Program-made: the position numbers and the translations under genes | Assembly: GCA_045616225.1 (NCBI GenBank) | Contig: JAZLGI010000114.1 | Coordinates: forward strand, 1-11,252 | Direction: 5' to 3' | DNA length: 11,252 bases | Source: JAZLGI01 sp045616225 | GTDB taxonomy: Bacteria; Spirochaetota; Spirochaetia; Sphaerochaetales; Sphaerochaetaceae | Shown here: piece by piece, positions 1-6,828 of the stretch | Layout: each line of letters begins with the position of its first letter | How positions within the stretch are numbered: position 1 is the first letter of the stretch | The notes under the pieces: model-generated | Told to the model about the DNA's origin: nothing | Database searches by the model: none | Seen by the model: the letters and a program-made list of their open reading frames with translations, nothing else

Positions 1-117
1 ACTTATGCATACAACGGAATATTTCCAGGTCATGGACTAATTGTTACTTACGAATCCTCAAAAGTTCATCTGGATACAAAAATTTTAGATAACATTATCC
101 AAACTATGGGTAATTAA
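1..117 (+). CDS. C-terminal end of an unidentified protein (partial, cut by left edge)
   Basis: Reading from base 1 in frame 1 gives 38 residues, beginning TYAYNGIFPGHGLIVTYESS and ending QTMGN, before a TAA at 115-117. The composition (Gly-His-Gly turn, alternating hydrophobics, amphipathic last helix) looks like a real protein end rather than a chance frame, and no minus-strand gene competes here. I do not recognise the family. It converges on queH, with 81 nt between the two stops. The rest of the gene lies outside the window, so no function is offered. Confidence 0.55.
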   Translation, partial: TYAYNGIFPGHGLIVTYESSKVHLDTKILDNIIQTMGN

Positions 118-131
118 AATTAAAAATTCCG

Positions 132-175
132 TCCCTTTTACAACTTTGTTGACCTAAAGGTTTCAAGTCAAGGGA
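132..175 (-). terminator. Possible terminator between converging genes
   Basis: The 81-nt gap between the two converging stops holds an outer inverted repeat, TCCCTT (132-137) with AAGGGA (170-175). Inside are small stems, CAAC-TTT-GTTG (141-151) and ACCT-AA-AGGT. Read on the minus strand, the repeat is followed by GGAATTTTTAATTTT, which suits termination of queH. The stem is interrupted and its stability has not been calculated, so the call is weak. Confidence 0.3.
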
Positions 176-198
176 AAAATGTGACATGTGTACATAAT

Positions 199-726
199 TC
201 AACTTGGGAGTGCTATTGAAAATTCACATCCACAATACTGCTGGCGGTAAAGCCCCATTTCTTTTGACATTAGTATGCTCTTTGCAAAACCATCTTTTTT
301 CTTAAAATCAATCTTTTCAAAACCGGGAAAACATTCTCCCACAGAAAAAATCTGAAGACTGTTTTTAAACCTGGAAACTGTAAGTGTTGTAGTAAAATGA
401 GTAATGGCATTTTCTTTGGCAACTTGAGAAGCTCTGCCAAGGTTATACTCAAAACATTTTGTACAGCGTTTACCATGCTCCGGTTCATTCTCAAGACCTT
501 TCACAAACGACAACCAAGCCTCATGATTGTACTCACCTCTGATTAACTTAAGCTTATACTTCTCAGCAACAATACTTAAGTTATCATATCTCAGGTCGTT
601 CTCCTGTTTTGGCCAAATATTACTGTTTTCATAGTATAAAACAGGTTCCCAGCCTTCATCTATGAGACGTTTCACAGAGCTTGTGCTACAAGGACCGCAA
701 CAACAATGAACAAGAATCTTTTTCAT
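199..726 (-). CDS. queH: Epoxyqueuosine reductase QueH
   Basis: The 175-residue product matches the DUF208/QueH family, which carries out the last step of queuosine synthesis: reduction of epoxyqueuosine to queuosine at the wobble base of GUN-anticodon tRNAs, in the cytoplasm. It is the non-homologous alternative to QueG. Visible motifs are the N-terminal HCCCGPC (residues 7-13), a central CTKC (88-91) and a C-terminal YCGC (164-167). These cysteines hold the iron-sulfur/metal centre in this family. The conserved TTTLTVSRFKN segment (112-122) is also present. The length is normal and the gene looks intact. The ATG at 726 lies 2 nt past the stop of the upstream lipoprotein gene and has no strong Shine-Dalgarno sequence, so translation is probably coupled to that gene. 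No other queuosine gene is in the window. Confidence 0.93.
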   Translation of the reverse strand: MKKILVHCCCGPCSTSSVKRLIDEGWEPVLYYENSNIWPKQENDLRYDNLSIVAEKYKLKLIRGEYNHEAWLSFVKGLENEPEHGKRCTKCFEYNLGRASQVAKENAITHFTTTLTVSRFKNSLQIFSVGECFPGFEKIDFKKKDGFAKSILMSKEMGLYRQQYCGCEFSIALPS

Positions 727-728
727 TA

Positions 729-1610
729 TTACTTTTTATAGAGCGGGTGGTTCTTATTAACTCTTCCAGGAAAAGGATTAACCGGTTCAGGAAGACGTGA
801 ATTATAAGGAGCAATGGCATTGTCTAAAATTGCTTCTTTTATAGACTCTCCTCCATATCTCCAATAAAGCTCAGATATTTCCGAAAGCTCTTTTTCAGGA
901 ACATGAAGTATTTTTCCATTTATATAATAAGGAACAAAATATGGCTTCTGATAATTAGTAGGCATACTTACTATTAAGAAGATGTCCTTAATGCTTGAAT
1001 ACATTAACTCATTTTCTCTAAAGAACTTATCAAAATAAGACTCTCTTATTGAAAGACTTCCGAAGCTCTTTAATTTATCAAGCCCCTCTTCAAAACAATC
1101 ATAGTAAGAAGAATTAATATCAAAAGGATAATATCCTCCGATATAAACATAGTTAATGGTATTGTCCTTTACTCCAAACCATTTAATCTGTCCAACTTCT
1201 TTATAATCACCGGCTAAAACATAACTTACAAAATTGGCAAAGCCTGCATTTGAACAACAAGTATTAGTGATTAACTCTTCATAACCTGTTCTTGTAAAGA
1301 ACCAATCTCCGTATTGTGGCTCATAACTGCGGATATCTATTTTAAGCCCTGACTGCTCAATAAACAGTTTGGCATCTCCTGCGGTTTTTATACTTTCTGC
1401 AATTTTTTCCGGTGTTTCCAATGCCAAAGATTTTGCTTCTTCTACAGACAGAGTAGTACCCCAAAGCTTATCAAAACCACAGATTTCACAAATTCTGCTT
1501 TCTATAACGGAACCACAATTAGGACAACGGTATTCTACAGTTTTTCTTTCCGTAAGAGTACAGGCGGAAAACAAAACAACAATTAACAATAATAAGCTGA
1601 CTTTTCTCAT
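729..1610 (-). CDS. Putative lipoprotein: zinc-ribbon-like cluster plus degenerate transglutaminase-like domain
   Basis: The 293-residue protein starts with a hydrophobic signal peptide ending in FSAC (Cys17), a lipobox that would anchor it to a membrane outside the cytoplasm. Immediately after come two CxxC knuckles, CPNC (29-32) and CEIC (41-44), a zinc-ribbon-like arrangement. Around residues 109-166, the pattern NTCCSNAGFANFVSYVLAGDYKEVGQI, then NTINY, then YYPFD (broken up here by position: Cys118/119, Asn150, Asp164) resembles the transglutaminase-like fold, in which Cys, His and Asp are catalytic. Cys and Asp are present, but the His position appears to be Asn150, so the domain may be inactive. 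The transglutaminase assignment is inference from pattern memory. The C-terminus is rich in Pro and Asn. The ATG at 1610 has no clear Shine-Dalgarno sequence. The gene runs directly into queH (2-nt gap), but nothing links it to queuosine. Confidence 0.75.
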   Translation of the reverse strand: MRKVSLLLLIVVLFSACTLTERKTVEYRCPNCGSVIESRICEICGFDKLWGTTLSVEEAKSLALETPEKIAESIKTAGDAKLFIEQSGLKIDIRSYEPQYGDWFFTRTGYEELITNTCCSNAGFANFVSYVLAGDYKEVGQIKWFGVKDNTINYVYIGGYYPFDINSSYYDCFEEGLDKLKSFGSLSIRESYFDKFFRENELMYSSIKDIFLIVSMPTNYQKPYFVPYYINGKILHVPEKELSEISELYWRYGGESIKEAILDNAIAPYNSRLPEPVNPFPGRVNKNHPLYKK

Positions 1611-1673
1611 ACTCTGAAATGATACAACAAGTTTCTGACTCTGTCTTTATAAAAATGCAATATTGACACTTAA

Positions 1674-1877
1674 GTAGGAATAGTTATATTTCATTACCTT
1701 GGAATATCTTCTGCTGCCCTGTTTTTAAGAGGAACGTCAATTGCACCGGCATTTAAATATGCAATAGTTTTCACAAGCGGTATTGCTGCCAGTGCATTCT
1801 TTTATGAAACAATCAGCAGAATACCGTTTTTGAGATGGTGCATACTTGGAATAAACAAAAAGAATAAGGCTATCTAA
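1674..1877 (+). pseudogene. Start-less C-terminal remnant of an acyltransferase-3-like membrane protein
   Basis: On the plus strand an open frame runs from just after a TAA at 1671 to a TAA at 1875-1877. It encodes about 67 residues with no ATG, GTG or TTG near its beginning. It reads as a membrane-protein tail: a hydrophobic stretch around GISSAALF, a charged turn, AFKYAIVFTSGIAASAFFYE, then ISRIPFLRWCILGINKK. The ending (helix, aromatic-Tyr-Glu, IPxLR, then a Gly-Lys-rich tail) is typical of acyltransferase family 3 / MdoC-like O-acyltransferases. Upstream all three plus frames hit stops within about 50 nt, with nothing recognisable, so the N-terminal ten or so helices are missing. The last 8 nt overlap the 3' end of the amidohydrolase gene on the other strand. 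A deletion relic is the simplest reading. Confidence 0.6.
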
Positions 1878-3162
1878 GGAATTCACAGGATTTCTTGAAA
1901 TTGTAGAAAACTCTTTCCTTATCCATAGTTTTGAACTCTCCGTTTTCATAGAGAATCTTGCCGTCTACCATTGTCATACAAACGTCACTGGCCTGAGCAC
2001 TGTAAACAATAAGTGAAAGAGTATCATTATCCGGAACCATGTGCGGAGCATCTAAGTTTATAGCTATGATATCTGCTTTCTTTCCAACCTCAATAGAGCC
2101 TGTATCAAATCTACCTTGAGTTTTGGCTCCGTTTACTGTTGCCATTTTAACAATCTGTTCAGGAGGCATTAAAGAAGGATCTCTTAAAACTCCATTATGG
2201 ATAACTGAAGCCAAATGCATTTCTTCAAACATATTAAGATTGTTATTACTTGCACTTCCATCTGTTCCCAAAGCTACAGTCAGGCCCTTCTCTATCATTT
2301 TTGGAATTGGTGCAAATCCGCTTCCCAGTTTTAAATTGCTGGTTGGACAATGAACCGGCACAACATTGTGGGACTTTAATATTTCTATGTCTTCATCTGT
2401 TACCCATACGCAATGAGCTGCATAAGCAGGAATATTAAACAAACCAAGCTTCTCAAACCACTTTGCAGGAGTAATACCGTGACGCGAAATACATTCCTGT
2501 TGCTCTTTCTGAGTTTCAGAAAGATGAATATGCAACCGTCCTCCAAGTTTTTGTATCTCTTCAGACCATAATTGGGCTATTTTCTCAGCAATTGTGTATT
2601 CTGCATGAACACTCCAATCTATGTGAAGTCTGTCATTGTAAAGTCCATTGCAGTTATGATAAAGCTCAAGTGCCTGAATTCTGTTTGTAAACTTTTGGTA
2701 ATCAGTTTCATCAGAACCGCCCATGATTACTCTGGTAAGGTTGGCCTTGATTCCGCTCTCTCCAATACAAGTATAAGTAAAGAACGGACTCATATACATA
2801 TCATTGAAGGAAGTTGTTCCGCCGGCAAGCATTTCCAAAACAGCCATTTCCATTCCAACAAGATGGTCTTCATCCCTCATTTTGTCTTCTACTGTCCAAA
2901 CCGTTTCAAGCCACTTATTTAGAGGAAGATCACTGCCAATTCCTTTTAACAAATTCATTGCAGAATGAGTATGGCTGTTAACAAGCCCCGGCATGAGAAG
3001 CTTGTTGTACATGTCCTTTTCTACATCATATTGTTTGACAGGTTTTGTTAAACCAATGTAATCAATCTTCTCTTCGTCTATACCAAGATAGGCATTTTCA
3101 AGGACTTTAAACGAATCTTTATCAGAGAGTAATACCTTTGAGTTTTTAAAAAGAGTTGTCAT
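1870..3162 (-). CDS. Amidohydrolase, MTA/SAH (adenosine-type) deaminase family
   Basis: This is a 430-residue cytoplasmic metal-dependent hydrolase of the TRZ/ATZ branch of the amidohydrolase superfamily. The closest remembered family is 5'-methylthioadenosine/S-adenosylhomocysteine deaminase, which converts these nucleosides to their inosyl forms. The metal site is complete: PGLVNSHTH (His64, His66), HIHLSE (His213, Glu216), AAHCVW (His250) and LGTDGSASNNN (Asp301). HAEYT (186-190) corresponds to the family's HAPYT, with Pro changed to Glu. The C-terminal metal-site and beta-sandwich signature GSIEVGKKADIIAIN is present. Length is as expected. The ATG at 3162 is 8 nt past the stop of the PEGA lipoprotein gene, so the two are probably co-transcribed; the ribosome-binding site is weak. 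The exact substrate (MTA, SAH, adenosine, or another aminopurine) cannot be fixed from sequence alone. Confidence 0.88.
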   Translation of the reverse strand: MTTLFKNSKVLLSDKDSFKVLENAYLGIDEEKIDYIGLTKPVKQYDVEKDMYNKLLMPGLVNSHTHSAMNLLKGIGSDLPLNKWLETVWTVEDKMRDEDHLVGMEMAVLEMLAGGTTSFNDMYMSPFFTYTCIGESGIKANLTRVIMGGSDETDYQKFTNRIQALELYHNCNGLYNDRLHIDWSVHAEYTIAEKIAQLWSEEIQKLGGRLHIHLSETQKEQQECISRHGITPAKWFEKLGLFNIPAYAAHCVWVTDEDIEILKSHNVVPVHCPTSNLKLGSGFAPIPKMIEKGLTVALGTDGSASNNNLNMFEEMHLASVIHNGVLRDPSLMPPEQIVKMATVNGAKTQGRFDTGSIEVGKKADIIAINLDAPHMVPDNDTLSLIVYSAQASDVCMTMVDGKILYENGEFKTMDKERVFYNFKKSCEFLR

Positions 3163-3170
3163 GTAAAGAT

Positions 3171-3551
3171 TTAATTTTTTGGAACAAGTTTTAATGAAAC
3201 CTGATTTGGCTCCAAAGAGTAACCATAACCTGTTACAAGGTCAACAGCATTTCCTATAAATCCGGTTGTTACCAAATCAAGAATTTGCCATCCCCATTTA
3301 ATCTTCTTTTCCAACTGAACAGTTACAGGATTGTATCCATCTTTCTCTATCTGGACAATATGAGGAGATTCTGTGCTTAAATTCAAAGCAACAGGAGTCA
3401 CTCCAAGGTTTATACCGTCTATGGATACAGTTGCACCTTTTGGATCTGTAACAAAGGCTACTGTTTCTGTGTCAGAACTGAGAATTGTGGCACAACTTGA
3501 AAATGCAAAACAGACAAAAAGAACTGCTAATAATAAAGTAATACGTCTCAT
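3171..3551 (-). CDS. Small PEGA-domain lipoprotein
   Basis: The 126-residue protein has a signal peptide ending FSSC (Cys20) followed by ATIL, a start common among small outer-envelope lipoproteins. Residues about 33-75 form a PEGA-type beta domain: TDPKGATVSIDGINLGVTP, then a Ser/Thr-rich strand, then IVQIEKDGY. PEGA domains are thought to be surface or wall-associated binding modules with no enzymatic activity. After it comes WGWQILDLVTTGFIGNAVDLVTGY, a weakly hydrophobic stretch often seen at the end of this lipoprotein type, then a beta strand. The ATG at 3551 is preceded by a clear AGGAG (3557-3561) at 5 nt spacing. It heads a likely two-gene unit with the amidohydrolase gene. Confidence 0.85.
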   Translation of the reverse strand: MRRITLLLAVLFVCFAFSSCATILSSDTETVAFVTDPKGATVSIDGINLGVTPVALNLSTESPHIVQIEKDGYNPVTVQLEKKIKWGWQILDLVTTGFIGNAVDLVTGYGYSLEPNQVSLKLVPKN

Positions 3552-3568
3552 ATTTTCTCCTAACTGTA

Positions 3569-3597
3569 ACTTTACGCTACTTAATAAATCAGGTCAA
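3569..3597 (-). promoter_or_regulatory. Candidate sigma-70 promoter for the PEGA lipoprotein/amidohydrolase pair
   Basis: On the minus strand TTGACC (3597-3592) and TAAAGT (3574-3569) are separated by exactly 17 nt. This gives 5/6 and 4/6 matches to -35 and -10. The predicted start near 3562 would leave only about 11 nt of leader, with the AGGAG at its very 5' end, which is tight. Read-through from the upstream membrane-protein gene is an alternative. Confidence 0.35.
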
Positions 3598-3605
3598 ATT
3601 ATTTG

Positions 3606-4724
3606 TTATAGAAGTTGACCAAGCTTTTTCAAACCGGCTTCAGTGAGTTCAAATCCGCATTTTACAAAGATAACAGCGTTACCCTTTCCCAATAAGAAAG
3701 AGTCAGAAGTCTCAAAGGCATAATCACATTCTGAAGCATTACAAAGAGATTTAGAATACTTTGCAGTTCCTTTCAAAAGCTGATTTACAACAATATTTCT
3801 AAGAGCCTCATTCTCAGATACAAATAGTTGATACCTGACAAAACTTACATCTTCTGATGTAGATTCATCATAAACAGATTCACCTTCAAGAATTCCAAAA
3901 CTCTCATCAAAACAATATAAATAAGAAGCCAAGAATGAAGAAGATTCGGTTTTTCTTGAAGTTCTGTAAGATCCTGAAGTATCAGCTCCTAAATCTTCCA
4001 AACTAACAGGTATTTCATCTGAATAGAGTCTGTATGAAGATGCCCCTATTTTTATACGCTCTGAGACACCCTTGTCTGTAAGAAGGTCATCAAAAAACAG
4101 AAATGCAGCAAAAAGAATCAAGAAAACAAAAACAAGCAAGGTTGAAACATCAAGCAATTCTTTTTTGAAGAGTTTGAAAAACTTTTGAAGAAATGCCCCT
4201 GTACATAAAACTGTAAGAAAAGCAAGAAACAGAAGCATAAAACAAGTAAAGACTATGTACGCATTACTGGATACTATATTAATGAGACTTCCTCTAAGCA
4301 TAAAAACAGCAACAGAAACAAAGAGCAATGTCATAAGTAAATTTGAAATTGTCTTAAATTTACCTCTGATTAAAGCCCTGGTTTCACTTCTGTTATCTGC
4401 CTTTGGAATCTCAGAACCTTTTATCTCCTCTATTAAATATACATGACGTCTGGAATCATTAAGAGTCTCCTGCTTTCCTACACAAACAGAATCCCAACCC
4501 TGTTTTCTCAGAAAAACAAGCTCTTCTCTTACCTGGAGTTCTGTAGATGTATCATGTCCGTGAGCATATAAGGTCAAAGCGCAGACCTGTCTTCCATCAT
4601 AAGGTTTCTTTTCAAACAAAAAATTGTTCCCGGAAACTTTCTTTAAAGAAAGTCCCTGCTCTGCTTTTGTCTGAAGAAAAGCCGTTATTTCTTCATCTGA
4701 ATGTCTTGTAACCTGGTAAAACAT
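3606..4724 (-). CDS. Three-helix membrane protein with DUF2812-like N-terminal region
   Basis: The 372-residue protein has a cytoplasmic-looking N-terminal part (1-120), three strongly hydrophobic segments (about 127-147, 153-178 and 191-212) and a hydrophilic C-terminal part (about 215-372). The N-terminal part has the layout of DUF2812: a start such as EITAFLQTKAEQGLSLKKV, then FLFEKKP, then a beta strand, and FLRKQGWDSV near residue 75, where DUF2812 proteins have a 'Gly-Trp-Glu' motif. DUF2812 proteins have no assigned enzyme activity; some sit beside PadR-type regulators, but none is present here. The C-terminal domain is Ser-rich and acidic and I do not recognise it. The ATG at 4724 is preceded by AGGA at about 8 nt. 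The gene is separated from oppF by 117 nt containing an inverted repeat, so it is probably not part of that operon. Function unknown. Confidence 0.75.
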   Translation of the reverse strand: MFYQVTRHSDEEITAFLQTKAEQGLSLKKVSGNNFLFEKKPYDGRQVCALTLYAHGHDTSTELQVREELVFLRKQGWDSVCVGKQETLNDSRRHVYLIEEIKGSEIPKADNRSETRALIRGKFKTISNLLMTLLFVSVAVFMLRGSLINIVSSNAYIVFTCFMLLFLAFLTVLCTGAFLQKFFKLFKKELLDVSTLLVFVFLILFAAFLFFDDLLTDKGVSERIKIGASSYRLYSDEIPVSLEDLGADTSGSYRTSRKTESSSFLASYLYCFDESFGILEGESVYDESTSEDVSFVRYQLFVSENEALRNIVVNQLLKGTAKYSKSLCNASECDYAFETSDSFLLGKGNAVIFVKCGFELTEAGLKKLGQLL

Positions 4725-4764
4725 ACACTAATCCTAACAAAAATAAATACAAAGCAAAAGATTA

Positions 4765-4802
4765 GGCTGCAACCAAGCCATTAATCTGACCTTGTTACAG
4801 CC
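4765..4802 (-). terminator. Inverted repeat after oppF, likely operon terminator
   Basis: GGCTGCAACCAAG (4765-4777) and CCTTGTTACAGCC (4790-4802) form a 13-position stem with one mismatch and two wobbles when read as minus-strand RNA, around a 12-nt loop. It sits 40 nt after the oppF stop. Minus-strand transcription leaves it into TAATCTTTTGCTTTG, moderately T-rich but without a clean run. This fits intrinsic termination of the opp operon. Confidence 0.5.
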
Positions 4803-4841
4803 TTGAATTAAAACCGATAAAAAAGCAAAGCTCAAAACAAT

Positions 4842-5813
4842 TTAATTAAAACCAAGTTCCTTTAGCTTAAGAGGACAAGCCACAAAGTGGTTTGGAGAAA
4901 CTTCAACAAGCTTAGGAACAGCAGTCTTACAAATTTCGTCGTTACAATGTAAACAACGCTTTGCAAAACGACATTCTGCAGGAGGTTCAATTGGGCTTGT
5001 AATCTCACCCTTAAGTTTTACGCGTTCTCTGTTATGTCCAAGTTCCGGGATAGGAATAGCAGACAAAAGAGCCTGAGTATACGGATGAATAGGATGCTCA
5101 AACAACTCTTCTGCAGGTGCTTTTTCAACAATCTGACCAAGATACATTACAGCTATGTCATCTGAGAAATGGTTTACAACAGAAAGGTCATGTGTAATGA
5201 AAATGTAGGTAAGTCCAAGTTTTTCCTGCAATTCTTTGAGCAAATTCAGAATCTGAGCCTGAATACTAACATCAAGAGCAGAAACCGGCTCATCACAAAT
5301 GATAAGCTTTGGTTCCATTGCAAGAGCACGGGCAATACCAATTCTCTGTCTTCTTCCACCATCTAATTCATGCGGATATGTATTGATATAACGTTCTGCA
5401 AGACCAACAGTATCCATCAGTTCAAGAACTCTGTTCTCTATGTCATGTTTATTGGTGAGAATGCGGTTCTCTTTAATAGGTTCTGCAATAATCTGGCTGA
5501 CGGTCTTTTTAGGATCAAGAGATGAGAATGGATCTTGGAAAATAATCTGCATATCCTTTCTCATATGACGCATCTCTTTTGAAGTGAGTTTTGTTACGTC
5601 TTTACCCTCAAAAATAACTTCACCGCTTGTAGGCTCAATAAGTCTCAAAATAACTCTTCCCGTTGTTGATTTTCCACAACCGGATTCTCCTACGAGACCC
5701 AGAGTTTTTCCTCTTTCAATTGTAAAATTGATATCATCAACAGCATGGAGCATTCCACGGGAGGTCTTAAAATACTTTTTCAGATTCTTTACTTCAAGTA
5801 TATTATCAGCCAT
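4842..5813 (-). CDS. oppF: Oligopeptide/dipeptide ABC importer ATPase, OppF/DppF type
   Basis: The second cytoplasmic ATPase of the importer, pairing with OppD to drive OppBC. From the chosen ATG at 5813 it is 323 residues. Motifs: Walker A GESGCGKS (42-49), Q-loop FQDP (Gln93), Walker B LIICDEP (Glu175), D-loop SALD and switch His208. The C-terminal oligo_HPY region has cysteines at 281, 287, 290, 295 and 313, the pattern linked to an iron-sulfur site in some peptide-importer ATPases. The ABC signature reads LDGGRRQ (150-156) instead of LSGGQ. I chose the internal ATG because AAGGAG lies 8 nt before it and the encoded start MADNILEVKNL is the usual family start; an upstream ATG at 5855 would add 14 residues inside oppD. 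The gene overlaps the oppD end by 8 nt, indicating translational coupling. Confidence 0.93.
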   Translation of the reverse strand: MADNILEVKNLKKYFKTSRGMLHAVDDINFTIERGKTLGLVGESGCGKSTTGRVILRLIEPTSGEVIFEGKDVTKLTSKEMRHMRKDMQIIFQDPFSSLDPKKTVSQIIAEPIKENRILTNKHDIENRVLELMDTVGLAERYINTYPHELDGGRRQRIGIARALAMEPKLIICDEPVSALDVSIQAQILNLLKELQEKLGLTYIFITHDLSVVNHFSDDIAVMYLGQIVEKAPAEELFEHPIHPYTQALLSAIPIPELGHNRERVKLKGEITSPIEPPAECRFAKRCLHCNDEICKTAVPKLVEVSPNHFVACPLKLKELGFN

Positions 5814-6816
5814 TTTTCTTGCTCCTTTCGATTTTGAACTCAGGATTATGGTCATAGGCAGAACATGCTACAAAGTGTGTTCCTCCCATGTTCTTAAGTT
5901 CAGGGATTGCTTGTTTACAAGCTTCGGTTGCGTAATTACATCTTGGTGCAAAAGGACATCCCTTTGGAATATCTGTAGGATCCGGCATAAGACCATGAAT
6001 AGGTTTAAGTTTTGCCTGTCTGTTCTTGATATTAGGAAGTGAGTTGAACAAACCTTCTGTATAAGGATGTTTTGTAGAACCAAAAACTTCTTCAAGAGAA
6101 CCCTGCTCAACAATTCTACCTGCATACATAACAGCAACGTCATCACAGACTTCTGCAACAATTCCAAGGTCATGGGTAATCATAATCATAGAAGTGTTGT
6201 ACTTTTCCTTAAGTTCTGCCATAAGCTCAAGAACCTGAGCTTGAATAGTAACATCAAGTGCAGTTGTAGGTTCATCTGCAATCAAAAGTTTTGGGTTACA
6301 GGCAAGCGCAATTGCTATAACAACACGTTGCTTCATTCCACCTGAAAACTGGTGAGGATACTCATTAGCTCTCTGACGTGGAATTCCAACAAGCTCAAGC
6401 ATATCCCCGGCCTTTTTCATAGCCTCTTCTTTTGATAGATGTTCATGAATTTCAATAGACTCTGCAATCTGTTCACCAACTGTAAAAACAGGGTTCAAAG
6501 CAGTCATTGGATCCTGGAAAATCATGGAAATATCTTTTCCTCTGACCTGCTCCAAGTCATCTATTGAGATGTCACGTACATCTCTGCCGTCTATTTCAAG
6601 ACGCTTACATTCAACTACTCCAGGCGGATCCGGAACAAGTCTCAACATTGCTAGAGCTGTGGTAGTCTTACCGGCACCGGTTTCTCCTACAAGTCCCAAT
6701 GTTTTCTTGTATCCAAGTTTAAGATTAATGCCGTTTACAGCATAAACAATTCCGTCTTCTGTCTCAAAGCGAACATAGAGGTCTTCAATGTTTAGAATAT
6801 CTTTTTCCTGTGCCAT
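5806..6816 (-). CDS. oppD: Oligopeptide/dipeptide ABC importer ATPase, OppD/DppD type
   Basis: First ATPase subunit, 336 residues from the chosen ATG at 6816. Motifs: Walker A GETGAGKT (44-51), Q-loop FQDP (Gln101), signature FSGGMKQ (157-163), Walker B LLIADEP (Glu182), D-loop TALD and switch His215. The C-terminal oligo_HPY extension has Cys287, 293, 300 and 318, the four-cysteine layout associated with a [4Fe-4S] cluster in structurally studied relatives. FSGGM is the standard signature for OppD, contrasting with the altered motif in OppF. An upstream ATG at 6855 is possible, but AAGGAG sits 6 nt before the ATG at 6816 and the start MAQEKDIL fits the family. The oppC stop TAA lies inside that ribosome-binding site, 10 nt before this start. 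Confidence 0.94.
   Translation of the reverse strand: MAQEKDILNIEDLYVRFETEDGIVYAVNGINLKLGYKKTLGLVGETGAGKTTTALAMLRLVPDPPGVVECKRLEIDGRDVRDISIDDLEQVRGKDISMIFQDPMTALNPVFTVGEQIAESIEIHEHLSKEEAMKKAGDMLELVGIPRQRANEYPHQFSGGMKQRVVIAIALACNPKLLIADEPTTALDVTIQAQVLELMAELKEKYNTSMIMITHDLGIVAEVCDDVAVMYAGRIVEQGSLEEVFGSTKHPYTEGLFNSLPNIKNRQAKLKPIHGLMPDPTDIPKGCPFAPRCNYATEACKQAIPELKNMGGTHFVACSAYDHNPEFKIERSKKNG
5822..5827 (-). promoter_or_regulatory. Ribosome-binding site deciding the oppF start, inside the oppD coding end
   Basis: AAGGAG on the minus strand, 8 nt before ATG 5813 and within the last codons of oppD. It supports the shorter OppF start over the ATG at 5855. Confidence 0.75.
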
Positions 6817-6822
6817 TATAAT

Positions 6823-6828
6823 CTCCTT
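6823..6828 (-). promoter_or_regulatory. Ribosome-binding site deciding the oppD start, overlapping the oppC stop
   Basis: AAGGAG on the minus strand, 6 nt before ATG 6816. The TAA of oppC (6829-6827) shares two bases with it, so ribosomes ending oppC finish on the oppD initiation site. The same design occurs at oppB/oppC, where TAA and AAGGAGG overlap at 7731-7724. Confidence 0.8.

Noticed and set aside
270..494. Minus-strand 74-codon frame within queH
   Set aside because: Out-of-frame shadow of queH, whose cysteine motifs are all in the longer frame.
1737..1949. 70-codon minus-strand frame overlapping the amidohydrolase 3' end
   Set aside because: It overlaps the conserved amidohydrolase end in another frame, while the opposite strand of the same stretch gives a convincing membrane-protein tail.
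5584..6042. 152-codon plus-strand frame across the oppF/oppD junction
   Set aside because: Antisense to two intact ATPase genes; composition is not protein-like and no motif is present.
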